From contig NZ_JAPSKV010000014.1 of assembly GCF_031181385.1 (NCBI RefSeq), positions 48,482-112,481 on the forward strand: 64,000 bases of DNA, given 5' to 3'. Under the pieces are notes generated by a model that did no database searches, was not told the DNA's origin, and saw only the letters and a list, made by a program, of their open reading frames with translations. The number at the start of each line of letters is the position of its first letter. Positions within the stretch are counted from its first letter, which is position 1. Shown in pieces: positions 9,059-15,788 of this stretch. The stretch is from Fredinandcohnia onubensis (GTDB lineage: Bacteria; Bacillota; Bacilli; Bacillales; Bacillaceae_L). The position numbers were made by a program, and so were the translations under genes.

Positions 9059-9511
9059 ATGAGCCTTACTAACCGAAATTGCGTATCTGACGCAATTGAA
9101 GCTATCCTAGATGCTCAAGAAGCTGTAGAAGAAAAATGTGCCACCAGCTGCTATCAAAACTTATTAGATCCTGATGTTAGACCAGGCAGAGATACAATTC
9201 CTTTCCTTCTTTACACTGAAAAAGGTGATGTGTTCAGTGCTTTTGGTAACGTTGGAGTACGAAACGACTGCTTCCGTAGCCCATTCTTCCGAGTAGAAAA
9301 TCTTCGTGGTAACTGTGCTACATTAACTGTGTTAGAACCAGACCGTGAAGTATGTGACAATGAAACTGGAGAATGTGATGTTTGCGATGTTAGGGAGTTA
9401 AGAAGAACTGATTTCTGCATCGAAGTTGACCTAAGCTGCTTCTGCGCAATCCAATGCTTATCACCTGATTTAGTTGTTCGTCAATTTAGTAGAAAAGGTG
9501 GAAAAGATTAA
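9059..9511 (+). CDS. cotZ: CotZ/CotY-family spore crust protein
   Basis: 150 residues with 12 Cys (positions 8, 27, 31, 71, 86, 99, 106, 109, 120, 127, 129, 133). Size and layout fit CotZ/CotY, cysteine-rich proteins that build the crust or exosporium base layer by disulfide-linked two-dimensional assembly. The start ATG follows AAGGAGATG by 8 nt. B. subtilis has cotZ and cotY; only one member is seen here, so the symbol is a family call. It lies divergent from mnxDEFG, sharing a 208-nt gap with sigma-K-like sites on both strands, and convergent to the cotO-like gene. It could be the lattice to which the oxidase attaches (inference). Confidence 0.88.
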   Translation: MSLTNRNCVSDAIEAILDAQEAVEEKCATSCYQNLLDPDVRPGRDTIPFLLYTEKGDVFSAFGNVGVRNDCFRSPFFRVENLRGNCATLTVLEPDREVCDNETGECDVCDVRELRRTDFCIEVDLSCFCAIQCLSPDLVVRQFSRKGGKD

Positions 9512-9518
9512 TTAAAAC

Positions 9519-9554
9519 AGGACTGCCTAGTAATCTTGGCAGTCCTATTTTTTT
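9519..9554. terminator. bidirectional terminator between cotZ and cotO
   Basis: AGGACTGCC / GGCAGTCCT stem (9-bp, 10-nt loop) followed by seven T on the plus strand. It ends cotZ and overlaps the 3' end of the convergent cotO-like gene. Confidence 0.85.
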
Positions 9555-10041
9555 AAAATCCGATAATGTTGATATTCTCAATATCTTCAATTTTTATTTC
9601 TTCTTTTTGTCCATCAATGTTAGTACGAACAGTTACAATTTCTTCATTTGAAAAAACAATTACCCCTTGAAGTACTTTTCCTTTTCCCACAATTTCACAG
9701 ATAAAGCTTGGAATATTCCTTGGTAAATTAGTGAGATAATAAATTTTTTCATCAATCTTCATATCTTTAAATCGCTTTCTCTTATTAATGCTAGGGGCTG
9801 GTTCTTCCAGGACTTCATGTTTTCGTTCAGGCGGTTCAATTTCTACGTTTTCAGTTGCCTTTTCCTTTGGCACTGCCACTTCATTGACCTCTGCAGGAAC
9901 CTCATCAAGTACTTCTCTTTGGCTAACTCCCCTTATTACATAGGTACTTTGCATCTTTATTGGTTGGTTAAGAGTTGGAGGCTGGTACACATATATTAAG
10001 GGTTTTTGTTTTACTGAAGGAACGTTCTTTCTATTCATCAT
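9553..10041 (-). CDS. cotO: CotO-family spore coat morphogenetic protein
   Basis: 162 residues. The N-terminus has K-P-L-I-Y-V-Y-Q-P and then MQS, like the 'KPLLYI-QP' opening of CotO (YjbX). A low-complexity Glu/Pro/Lys linker spans ~45-95. The C-terminal module starts RFKDMKIDEKIYYLTNLP, contains CEIVGKGKVLQGVIV and ends in a GF. CotO acts with CotH in outer-coat and crust assembly. B. subtilis CotO is longer (~227 residues), the difference being in the linker. In B. subtilis cotO sits between fabI and cotZ; here it is inverted and faces cotZ. The start follows AAAGGAG. The C-terminal beta unit looks similar to the Sm-like units of the Mnx proteins. Confidence 0.78.
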   Translation of the reverse strand: MMNRKNVPSVKQKPLIYVYQPPTLNQPIKMQSTYVIRGVSQREVLDEVPAEVNEVAVPKEKATENVEIEPPERKHEVLEEPAPSINKRKRFKDMKIDEKIYYLTNLPRNIPSFICEIVGKGKVLQGVIVFSNEEIVTVRTNIDGQKEEIKIEDIENINIIGF

Positions 10042-10212
10042 ATTTCTCCTTTATACATTTTTCTTTATTCCAATTTTATTTGTATGTATGGACACTGAGG
10101 AATGTGCCTATCTAACACAAACACGAAAATCTCTATAGTTGGTACCGTTTAGTGAGTTGGAAATAAGATAGTACCATGAAATTCAAGCATAAGGAAAAAT
10201 AGGAGAAATGGA

Positions 10213-10671
10213 GTGATTGATCTCATGAGAAAAACAAAATTTATATTTATCTTTATCTTGGGCCTATTCATACTATCGGGGTGTAATTCATCCACTCATA
10301 ATAATCATACTGTTGATTTGGTCCCCCTTAAGGTTGATGTAGTAACAACACCTGAATCTTTAAAACAAGGAGAAGAAGTAACGATTGAGGCTCTTGTTAC
10401 TCAAGGAGATGAAGCTGTAACGGATGCAGATGAGGTAAAGTTTGAAATATGGGAAGAAGGTAATGAAGATCATGAAATGATTGAAGCTTTTCATAGTGAT
10501 GATGGTAATTATTCAATTAAGAAAAACTTTACTAAAGATGGAATCTATCATGTAATTGCCCATGTTACTGCCCGTGGGATGCACAGTATGCCAGCGGTTG
10601 TTCTTATTGTCGGTGATATTGAAAATGCGGAAGAGATTCAAGAAGTTACTCCCCAGCATGACCATCATTAA
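10213..10671 (+). CDS. YtkA-like lipoprotein
   Basis: 152 residues from GTG 10213 (AGGAG 7 nt upstream); ATG 10225 is an alternative. The lipoprotein signal ends in the lipobox LSGC around residue 24, followed by a His-bearing NNH segment. One beta-sandwich domain of the YtkA type (about 33-135) contains the family motif G-M-H-S-M-P near 117; the C-terminus is HDHH. YtkA/FixH-like domains are often near copper or cytochrome-oxidase genes, and this one lies close to the SCO1-like gene. A copper-handling role is plausible. It is on the opposite strand, splitting the mnx-like genes in two. No clear terminator follows. Confidence 0.8.
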   Translation: MIDLMRKTKFIFIFILGLFILSGCNSSTHNNHTVDLVPLKVDVVTTPESLKQGEEVTIEALVTQGDEAVTDADEVKFEIWEEGNEDHEMIEAFHSDDGNYSIKKNFTKDGIYHVIAHVTARGMHSMPAVVLIVGDIENAEEIQEVTPQHDHH

Positions 10672-10825
10672 AAAGAATTCTTCGGAATTTGTATACGCAT
10701 TTCATCTGAAATTACGGAGGAACCCCCTCTTTGGCTTCCTATTGTATTAGCTAGAGTGTGTTTGATTAGGAAAATTAAGAGGGAGTTAATCAGGGATTAG
10801 ATGGACTCTCTACTTAATTTGAGAA

Positions 10826-10918
10826 TTAGTCTCTACGTTTACATCTTGCACGACATCTACGGAATCTTTTACGACATTGTTTTTTACATTTTCTTTGATT
10901 ATTAGGTTTTTGAGCCAA
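10826..10918 (-). CDS. 30-residue Arg/Lys-rich peptide with four Cys
   Basis: Small gene with a TTG start at 10918 behind a strong site, AAGGAGGTG, 7 nt upstream. The same frame is open to 11032 but has no ribosome site there. The product has Cys at 11, 15, 22 and 26 (C-x3-C-x6-C-x3-C) and is roughly half Arg/Lys. This could be a metal-binding helical hairpin, a DNA- or polyanion-binding spore peptide, or a disulfide cross-linker. It lies on the same strand, 179 nt downstream of the SCO1-like gene. No homologue is recognised; that it is real rests on the ribosome site and composition. Confidence 0.6.
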   Translation of the reverse strand: MAQKPNNQRKCKKQCRKRFRRCRARCKRRD

Positions 10919-11096
10919 ATCACACCACCTCCTTATCTGATTTAATGCAATATATGACAGCGGGGTAGAGTCTGTCCTCCGCATAATCTTCAATTTTTGA
11001 ATAGTTAGGTTGTAATCTAATAGAAAAGGCACTCACCAAAGATGAGTGCCCAACAAATATAATAAAGCTAGTTAATAATTGACTGTGCTTTTCTAA

Positions 11097-11696
11097 TTAG
11101 CTTTCCAGCAGTCGGTTAATATTTTCTAATATTTCATCAATATTAACCTCTTTTCCACCCACAGCCATGTCATGGATAGATCTAATGTTATTATCTTGGT
11201 CGACTACATACATATTCGTACTATGCGTCACGAAGCCACTTTCTTCTTTTTTATATAGCATTTGGAATTGATCTGCAACCTCTTTTGTTTGGGATAGTGT
11301 TCCCCTTAATATGTGCCAGCCTTTCGGATCCACATCAAAATTTGAAGCATATTTTTGTAAAACTTCTTTCGTATCAAACTCAGGGTCTAATGTAATTGTA
11401 ACGATCTCAACCTGATCTCCAAATAATCCATCTTCTTTTAATATGGCTTGCATTTTATTTAAATCAACCATTGTCATTGGACAAATATCCGGACAATTTG
11501 TAAATATAAATGCAACCACTTTAATTTTATTATTATCGATAGTATATTCCTCGTTTAATACCGATTCTAGTTGTATATTTTCAACTTTATTTATAATTGG
11601 TAAACGATTTTGAATTTCCCATAATTTAAATAGGAAAAATGAACTGATTGCGATAATAAACACAAGTAAACTCATTTTTGTTTTACTCGAAATCAT
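11097..11696 (-). CDS. mnxC: SCO1/SenC-family copper chaperone (MnxC-like)
   Basis: 199 residues. An N-terminal membrane anchor (~8-25) is followed by a thioredoxin-like domain with the copper motif CPDICP (CxxxC, around residues 74-78) and the conserved ligand His in VTHSTNMYVVD near 162. SCO proteins deliver Cu to cytochrome oxidase; in Mn-oxidising Bacillus a redoxin/SCO-like MnxC precedes the oxidase genes. It is the third gene of a tight operon with two membrane proteins (10-nt gap). Likely role: reduce or load copper into MnxG outside the mother-cell membrane (inference). It could instead be the general cytochrome-oxidase Sco (YpmQ), but context favours mnxC. Confidence 0.82.
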   Translation of the reverse strand: MISSKTKMSLLVFIIAISSFFLFKLWEIQNRLPIINKVENIQLESVLNEEYTIDNNKIKVVAFIFTNCPDICPMTMVDLNKMQAILKEDGLFGDQVEIVTITLDPEFDTKEVLQKYASNFDVDPKGWHILRGTLSQTKEVADQFQMLYKKEESGFVTHSTNMYVVDQDNNIRSIHDMAVGGKEVNIDEILENINRLLES

Positions 11697-11706
11697 GCCT
11701 CAATTC

Positions 11707-12171
11707 TCACACCTTTAATGAATAAGTAAGTAATCTAAAACATACCAAAACAAGTATTGTACCAAAAACACTGAAAATGACCATGTTTTTTACTAGATTC
11801 ATAGCACTATCAAAAGGCAGTCCACACAAACTTGGATCTTGGACAACTGCACCAATCATTGCTCCCATTAATCCCCCGCTTGTACCCCCGAAGAAGCCAG
11901 CAAGAACTGAATGGAATTTTATCATTGTTCCAAAAATTACACCCATTATTCCACCGCTAATAACCGCAATAAATAAAATCGTTGTTAGTGTAAACGGAAA
12001 TAGGAAGGAAAATAACATACCTATTACGAGTGAGAAAACCATGGATGAACTCATCGCAACAATCATTGCAAACCGATCACTAAAATTCAGTCTTCTCTTC
12101 CTTATCGTCAAAAAACTGTTATACACAATTAGTACGTTCAATAATAAGCAAATCAGGAATAACCAATTCAT
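11707..12171 (-). CDS. mnxB: four-helix membrane protein, MnxB-like
   Basis: 154 residues, ATG after GAGGTGACCATAGA. Four hydrophobic segments (~1-20, 33-60, 65-110, 125-150) with dense glycine packing (GGIMGVIFG, GGTSGGLMGAMIGAV). It is a paralogue of the next upstream gene: both end the third helix region with a GAV-(I/V)-x-(D/N) motif after a Gly-rich stretch. It is second in the operon with the SCO1-like protein. Glycine-zipper helices suggest an oligomeric membrane assembly, possibly for copper or Mn handling. The function is unknown; the symbol is by position relative to the SG-1 cluster. Confidence 0.65.
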   Translation of the reverse strand: MNWLFLICLLLNVLIVYNSFLTIRKRRLNFSDRFAMIVAMSSSMVFSLVIGMLFSFLFPFTLTTILFIAVISGGIMGVIFGTMIKFHSVLAGFFGGTSGGLMGAMIGAVVQDPSLCGLPFDSAMNLVKNMVIFSVFGTILVLVCFRLLTYSLKV

Positions 12172-12187
12172 TCTATGGTCACCTCAA

Positions 12188-12607
12188 TTATGAACCTTTT
12201 CTTGAAATAATAACTAAGCATATTGAAGCAATATAGAGACCTTCCATTAAAAGTACAAATGTATCGCGATTATCAATTACCGCTCCAATCATCGGGGACA
12301 TGATTCCCATCATTAAACCATTTGTAAAGCCGGTAAGAAATGTCTGATAATCAAACATTGCCCCAAATATTCCACCAATAATCATCCCCAATAAGGTAGA
12401 CGCTATGGTAACCTCTGTGTAATGAAAAGGAAACTGGATAATTAGAAGAATCCCTGAAACGATTGCCATCATTCCTCCGATAATGATTGCAATGTTCATT
12501 CCTAACTGAAATCCAATTAGCTTTCGATCCTTATACAGATATAAATATAGAAATGCTGCCACTAAAAAATTACATACAAACAAAACGAAAATGTAACTTT
12601 CAGCCAT
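12188..12607 (-). CDS. mnxA: four-helix membrane protein, MnxA-like
   Basis: 139 residues from ATG 12607 (AGGTGA 5 nt upstream; a GTG 9 nt earlier overlaps that site). It has four hydrophobic segments, with Gly/Met-rich pieces (IIGGMMAIVSG, LGMIIGGIFGAMF, GLMMGIMSPMIGAV). The Met runs could contact Cu(I). It is paralogous to the following gene, 16 nt downstream. Leading gene of the operon mnxA-B-C, under a sigma-K-like promoter. Function unknown. Confidence 0.65.
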   Translation of the reverse strand: MAESYIFVLFVCNFLVAAFLYLYLYKDRKLIGFQLGMNIAIIIGGMMAIVSGILLIIQFPFHYTEVTIASTLLGMIIGGIFGAMFDYQTFLTGFTNGLMMGIMSPMIGAVIDNRDTFVLLMEGLYIASICLVIISRKGS

Positions 12608-12647
12608 ATCTCTCACCTCATACCCACCATATGCATCTGTGTGAGCA

Positions 12648-12673
12648 TATGCTATGAAAATAAAATAAAAAGT
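12648..12673 (-). promoter_or_regulatory. sigma-K-like promoter of mnxABC
   Basis: Minus strand: AC, 15 nt, CATAGCATA, about 40 nt before the start of the first gene. Good fit to the sigma-K consensus. It lies back to back with the sigma-K-like site of the cotW-like gene, about 62 nt away. Confidence 0.6.
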
Positions 12674-12735
12674 ATCTGAAAAAAACTCTGTATATCATTC
12701 AAGACTTTTGTTTAAATTCCACTCTTTACTCATAC

Positions 12736-12761
12736 ACATCAGGAGGCGAATGCATATAGTA
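12736..12761 (+). promoter_or_regulatory. sigma-K-like promoter of cotWX
   Basis: AC at 12736, 15 nt, CATATAGTA at 12753-12761; full match to the sigma-K -10 pattern, 31 nt before the ATG of the cotW-like gene. Confidence 0.65.
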
Positions 12762-12792
12762 CAATGTGCACTAATTAAAGGAGGGTTGATAA

Positions 12793-13077
12793 ATGGGATT
12801 TGATCCACAAATGTTCAACGATTCTCAACAAAAGCTCATGAATATGCTTGTTCAAAATGTGTTTCAAAAAAATGGGATTCGTCCTACTACTCGGAATCTT
12901 ACAAGTCAACAAAAACGAGAAATCCGAAATACAATTCAAAAATTACAACAACAGACACAAGAGTTTTTAAATAATACCCAACGAAGAGTCACTGAAGATG
13001 ATGTTAATCCAGTTAATAATTTAGTAGAAACACCAAATGATGTAAGAAATGTAAGGAACTTTAAAAGAGGTAAGTAA
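12793..13077 (+). CDS. cotW: CotW-like spore coat protein
   Basis: 94 residues, ATG after AAAGGAGGG. The N-terminal segment MLVQNVFQKNGI resembles the MLVQNIFSKHG segment I recall for B. subtilis CotW. It is followed by a Gln/Arg/Lys-rich helix (~45-70) and a polar tail, the usual CotW layout. It precedes the cotX-like gene by 33 nt, as cotW and cotX are paired in B. subtilis. CotW is a crust component that works with CotX and CotV. Confidence is limited by the short, low-complexity sequence. Confidence 0.72.
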   Translation: MGFDPQMFNDSQQKLMNMLVQNVFQKNGIRPTTRNLTSQQKREIRNTIQKLQQQTQEFLNNTQRRVTEDDVNPVNNLVETPNDVRNVRNFKRGK

Positions 13078-13110
13078 AAAGAAATAAACAATATATAGGA
13101 GGAAATAAAT

Positions 13111-13584
13111 ATGAATCAAGAAACTTTTAAGTTCAACACGCATGATAAAGAAAAAGATAGAAGGTGGTCCGCATTAGATCCAACGTCAAGTCATCCTTGT
13201 TTTAAGGATGATGATGATATTCTACAAGAGGCTACTCAAAAGTTCTCTAATCTTCAATTATCCGAGGAATTAATTTTTATTAAAGATTCATGCGATGTTA
13301 CAGTAAATACTACTGACAATAAAGCGGCGATTTCACTTCAAGCTGCACTTCAAGCTGCAATTGTAGTATTGATTAATATCTCAATTGCTGATAACACAAA
13401 AGCAGAACAAGTGACTCAAGAACTATTACAATCTGCTAAAATCAATCAAATCACTCGCCAAAAGACTGTAATTGAAAATTCTAGAAATGTCGATGTAAAA
13501 ACTACTGACAATCAAATCGCAATCAACATCCAATTATTACTTCAAATCCTACTCGCATTACTAGTGCAAATTGATATTCTATAA
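13111..13584 (+). CDS. cotX: CotX-family spore crust protein
   Basis: 157 residues, ATG after ATAGGAGG. A His/Cys-containing N-terminus with WSALDPTSSHPC (like 'WVALDPDCDHP' of CotX) precedes two CotX/CotV repeats: I-K-D-S-C-D-V-T-V-N-T-T-D (~65-77) and I-E-N-S-R-N-V-D-V-K-T-T-D (~125-137). Each repeat leads into a hydrophobic Gln/Leu-rich helix. CotX is a crust structural protein, assembled in the mother cell on the outermost layer. The operon cotW-cotX ends at a terminator at 13665. Confidence 0.88.
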   Translation: MNQETFKFNTHDKEKDRRWSALDPTSSHPCFKDDDDILQEATQKFSNLQLSEELIFIKDSCDVTVNTTDNKAAISLQAALQAAIVVLINISIADNTKAEQVTQELLQSAKINQITRQKTVIENSRNVDVKTTDNQIAINIQLLLQILLALLVQIDIL

Positions 13585-13611
13585 GTCACTCTTCTCAGTG
13601 TAATAATATGC

Positions 13612-13636
13612 ATTTGTCACAAAGAGTGTGACAAAT
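13612..13636 (+). other. perfect hairpin downstream of cotX
   Basis: Ten-bp perfect inverted repeat (ATTTGTCACA / TGTGACAAAT) with 5-nt loop and no T-run, 28 nt after the cotX stop and before the true terminator. It may protect the mRNA 3' end; it could also be an operator for a dimeric regulator. Confidence 0.4.
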
Positions 13637-13664
13637 CCCCAGAAATTAACCCAACGCAAATAGA

Positions 13665-13702
13665 AAAGTACTCTTCATCCATTCGAAGAGTACTTTTTTT
13701 TG
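13665..13702 (+). terminator. terminator of cotWX
   Basis: AAGTACTCTTC / GAAGAGTACTT stem with a 7-nt loop, then a run of eight T. Confidence 0.85.
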
Positions 13703-13785
13703 AAAAATTTATTTTGAATGAGTTGGCCCTTTTTATAAAAAACATACCATATTAGATTCAACAGTATGTAATAGAGAAAGTTCAC

Positions 13786-14139
13786 TCACCTTCTCCATAT
13801 ATTATCATTAAAATATTTAACCTTCGATTCTCTTTCCTTCTTCTTTTCATGATAGTTTTCCGTTAAATTAAACAGTTTTTTTGTAGCTATTTCAAACTCT
13901 TCATCTGTTATTTCTTTTTTTACGAGGGATTGTACTAAAATTGCAAGTGCGATTGGCATGGTATCAATGTCAACAGAGACATTTACATCAACATCTGAAT
14001 TTCCACTTTTATTAACCACCGCTTCGGTGTCTGTGATGTTAGAGTCTTTAATACGATTATCATTATCATTATCATTATCATTCTTATTTTCATTATCAGA
14101 TCTTTCCCATACATACAAATCATTTAACCAAGATCTCAT
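13786..14139 (-). CDS. Asn/Asp-repeat protein, possible spore surface protein
   Basis: 117 residues, ATG after GGGGGAGGGGAGTT. A run of alternating N and D (about 17-28) is coded by repeated ATTATC hexamers on the plus strand. Next comes a motif N-K-S-G-N-S-D-V-D-V-N-V-S-V-D-I-D, then a hydrophobic helix (ALAILVQSLVKK) and a Lys/Glu-rich tail. The central motif is shared with the neighbouring protein at 14206 (SGNS-x-V-D-x-x-I/V-x-V-D). No known family recognised. Its place beside cot genes suggests a spore-surface role (inference). Confidence 0.65.
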   Translation of the reverse strand: MRSWLNDLYVWERSDNENKNDNDNDNDNRIKDSNITDTEAVVNKSGNSDVDVNVSVDIDTMPIALAILVQSLVKKEITDEEFEIATKKLFNLTENYHEKKKERESKVKYFNDNIWRR

Positions 14140-14170
14140 AACTCCCCTCCCCCTTCTTAAATCTTTAAAA

Positions 14171-14202
14171 AACGGGGTATATAGAAAACATATACCCCGT
14201 TA
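14171..14202 (-). terminator. terminator of the Ser/Asp/Gln-rich gene
   Basis: Stem AACGGGGTATAT / ATATACCCCGTT with 7-nt loop, followed on the minus strand by a T-run. It lies between two related low-complexity genes, so they are probably separate transcripts or partly read through. Confidence 0.75.
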
Positions 14203-14205
14203 CTC

Positions 14206-14547
14206 TTAGAAGTCCACATCTTGGTCTTGATCTTGATCTTGCTCTTGATCCTGATCTGATTCAGCGTCCGCACGAGTTCTCGCTTTTGCTCTCGCTTTAG
14301 AATCAGAATCTACTTTAATATCAAGATCTACTTTTGAGTTTCCGCTGTCAACAACTTTTGCTTCCGCTTTGTTAATGTTTTTATCAGAAAGTTTGTTTTC
14401 ATTGTCACTTTCTACATCAGTTCTATTTCGTAATTCATTGTCACTCTCGAAGTCTACATTTGCTTTAGAGTCGCTGTCAGCTCTTGAACGGCTACGGCTT
14501 TCACTTTCGTTATCTCCACCTCTACTTGGAAACCATGGTCTATTCAT
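14206..14547 (-). CDS. Ser/Asp/Arg/Gln-rich low-complexity protein
   Basis: 113 residues, ATG after GAAAGGAGTGTAGAAA. It opens NRPWFPSRGGD, then has SESRSRSR-type charge repeats, a central SGNSKVDLDIKVDSDS motif and ends in D-Q/D-E repeats. The DNA carries in-frame hexamer repeats (CTTGAT type), prone to slippage in units of two residues. It is a paralogue of the preceding small protein by the SGNS-V-D motif. A weak sigma-K-like box (GATATAGTA, one mismatch) lies at 14574-14582. Very acidic stretches may bind Mn(II) or Ca(II), but that is speculation; function unknown. Confidence 0.65.
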   Translation of the reverse strand: MNRPWFPSRGGDNESESRSRSRADSDSKANVDFESDNELRNRTDVESDNENKLSDKNINKAEAKVVDSGNSKVDLDIKVDSDSKARAKARTRADAESDQDQEQDQDQDQDVDF

Positions 14548-14811
14548 TTTCTACACTCCTTTCTCTTTTGGCTTACTATATCCTATTCAAGTTGACGTAA
14601 AACTTATGGACAAACAGCCTGATTCATTTGCGGATTTTTGCAGTTGGACAATGTATTTTTGACTTATTAGTAGCCCATTTTCTCTAGCTAATATAACACG
14701 TTCACTCGGGAAACTATTTTATTCTATTCTGGTTAAATATCTCTATCAAGTTATTTAACTACACATAAGATGACAATAAGTGTTCAATTTAAAAAATTGG
14801 AGGAGATTTTA

Positions 14812-15690
14812 TTGGATCATATGGACATGACTCCATCAAAACTATGTCGTGAATTCGCAAGAATCTTGAATTGTACTCCCGCTGTTATTAACGGTATTTG
14901 TACTGCTACTCGATCAAGAACAGAGATTCAACCAGTTGTTCAAGGACGTGAAGCAAATTCATTTATGTTTATTCCTGAGGCCTATTCTTTTGAAAATACG
15001 GATAATCAAGGGAGAGCATTATGTTTAGGAGAAACCGTTATCCTACAGGAGGAGGTTAACCCATTCATTACTAAATTAAGAGCGCACAATATTATAGTTA
15101 CCGCTCTTCACAACCACTGGCTTTTCGAAAGGCCACGTCTTATGTATATTCACTTTGAATCGATTGATCAGCCACTTTCATTCGCAAGAAAGGTAAGCGA
15201 CGCACTTAGCGTATTGAAATCCAGACCAACCCGAAATTCTTCTCGACCAAACCTTCAAATTCCAAACACAAATCAAAGGCTTGTCGACCTTTGTGATCAA
15301 TTCAATGACATTTTAAATGGAGAAATGCATTCCTTAGAGGATGGAGATTGTATGGTCATGCGTTCACGTACGAATATAATGCCATCGATATTAGGAAGAA
15401 ATACTCGGTCATTCCTCGTCCTTCCGCAAATGTTTAATTTTGAATCTGTATCAAGAGATGGGCGTGCACTATGCTCAGGGGAAACTGTCATTCTACAAGA
15501 AGAAATAAATCCATTCATAAGTAAACTTCGACAACATGGTATTAATGTTACAGGTTTACACAATCACTGGTTATTTGAAAAGCCAAGACTCATGTATATT
15601 CATTTCCTTTCTATTGATCGTCCATTAGATTTTGCAAACAAAGTAAAGGATGCGCTAAGTGTTCTCACAAACCGCGTAGTACGCCCTTAA
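14812..15690 (+). CDS. protein with two tandem DUF1259 (LppY/LpqO-like) domains
   Basis: 292 residues from TTG 14812, 6 nt after GGAGGAG; the frame is open to ATG 14770, which has no ribosome site. Two ~135-residue copies occur (about 5-135 and 160-290). Both carry C-x-G-E-T-V-I-L-Q-E-E-(V/I)-N-P-F and the signature H-N-H-W-L-F-E-(R/K)-P-R-L-M-Y-I-H-F. The paired His could bind metal. The biochemical role of the domain is not known to me. It lacks a signal peptide, and its position beside cot genes suggests a spore protein. It ends at a strong terminator. Confidence 0.88.
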   Translation: MDHMDMTPSKLCREFARILNCTPAVINGICTATRSRTEIQPVVQGREANSFMFIPEAYSFENTDNQGRALCLGETVILQEEVNPFITKLRAHNIIVTALHNHWLFERPRLMYIHFESIDQPLSFARKVSDALSVLKSRPTRNSSRPNLQIPNTNQRLVDLCDQFNDILNGEMHSLEDGDCMVMRSRTNIMPSILGRNTRSFLVLPQMFNFESVSRDGRALCSGETVILQEEINPFISKLRQHGINVTGLHNHWLFEKPRLMYIHFLSIDRPLDFANKVKDALSVLTNRVVRP

Positions 15691-15710
15691 AAAAATCGTA
15701 AAAATAAAAT

Positions 15711-15755
15711 GATCAAAGCCAAAGTCAAAATGACTTTGGCTTTGATCTGTGTTTT
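15711..15755 (+). terminator. terminator after the DUF1259 gene
   Basis: Perfect 17-bp stem (GATCAAAGCCAAAGTCA and its complement) with 3-nt loop, then GTGTTTTT. Confidence 0.85.
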
Positions 15756-15788
15756 TATATATAAGCATTTATCGCTAAAGGTAAGACC

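Noticed and set aside
10919..11032. Longer N-terminal extension of the Arg/Cys peptide
   Set aside because: No ribosome site at the upstream ATG, while the TTG at 10918 has a strong one.
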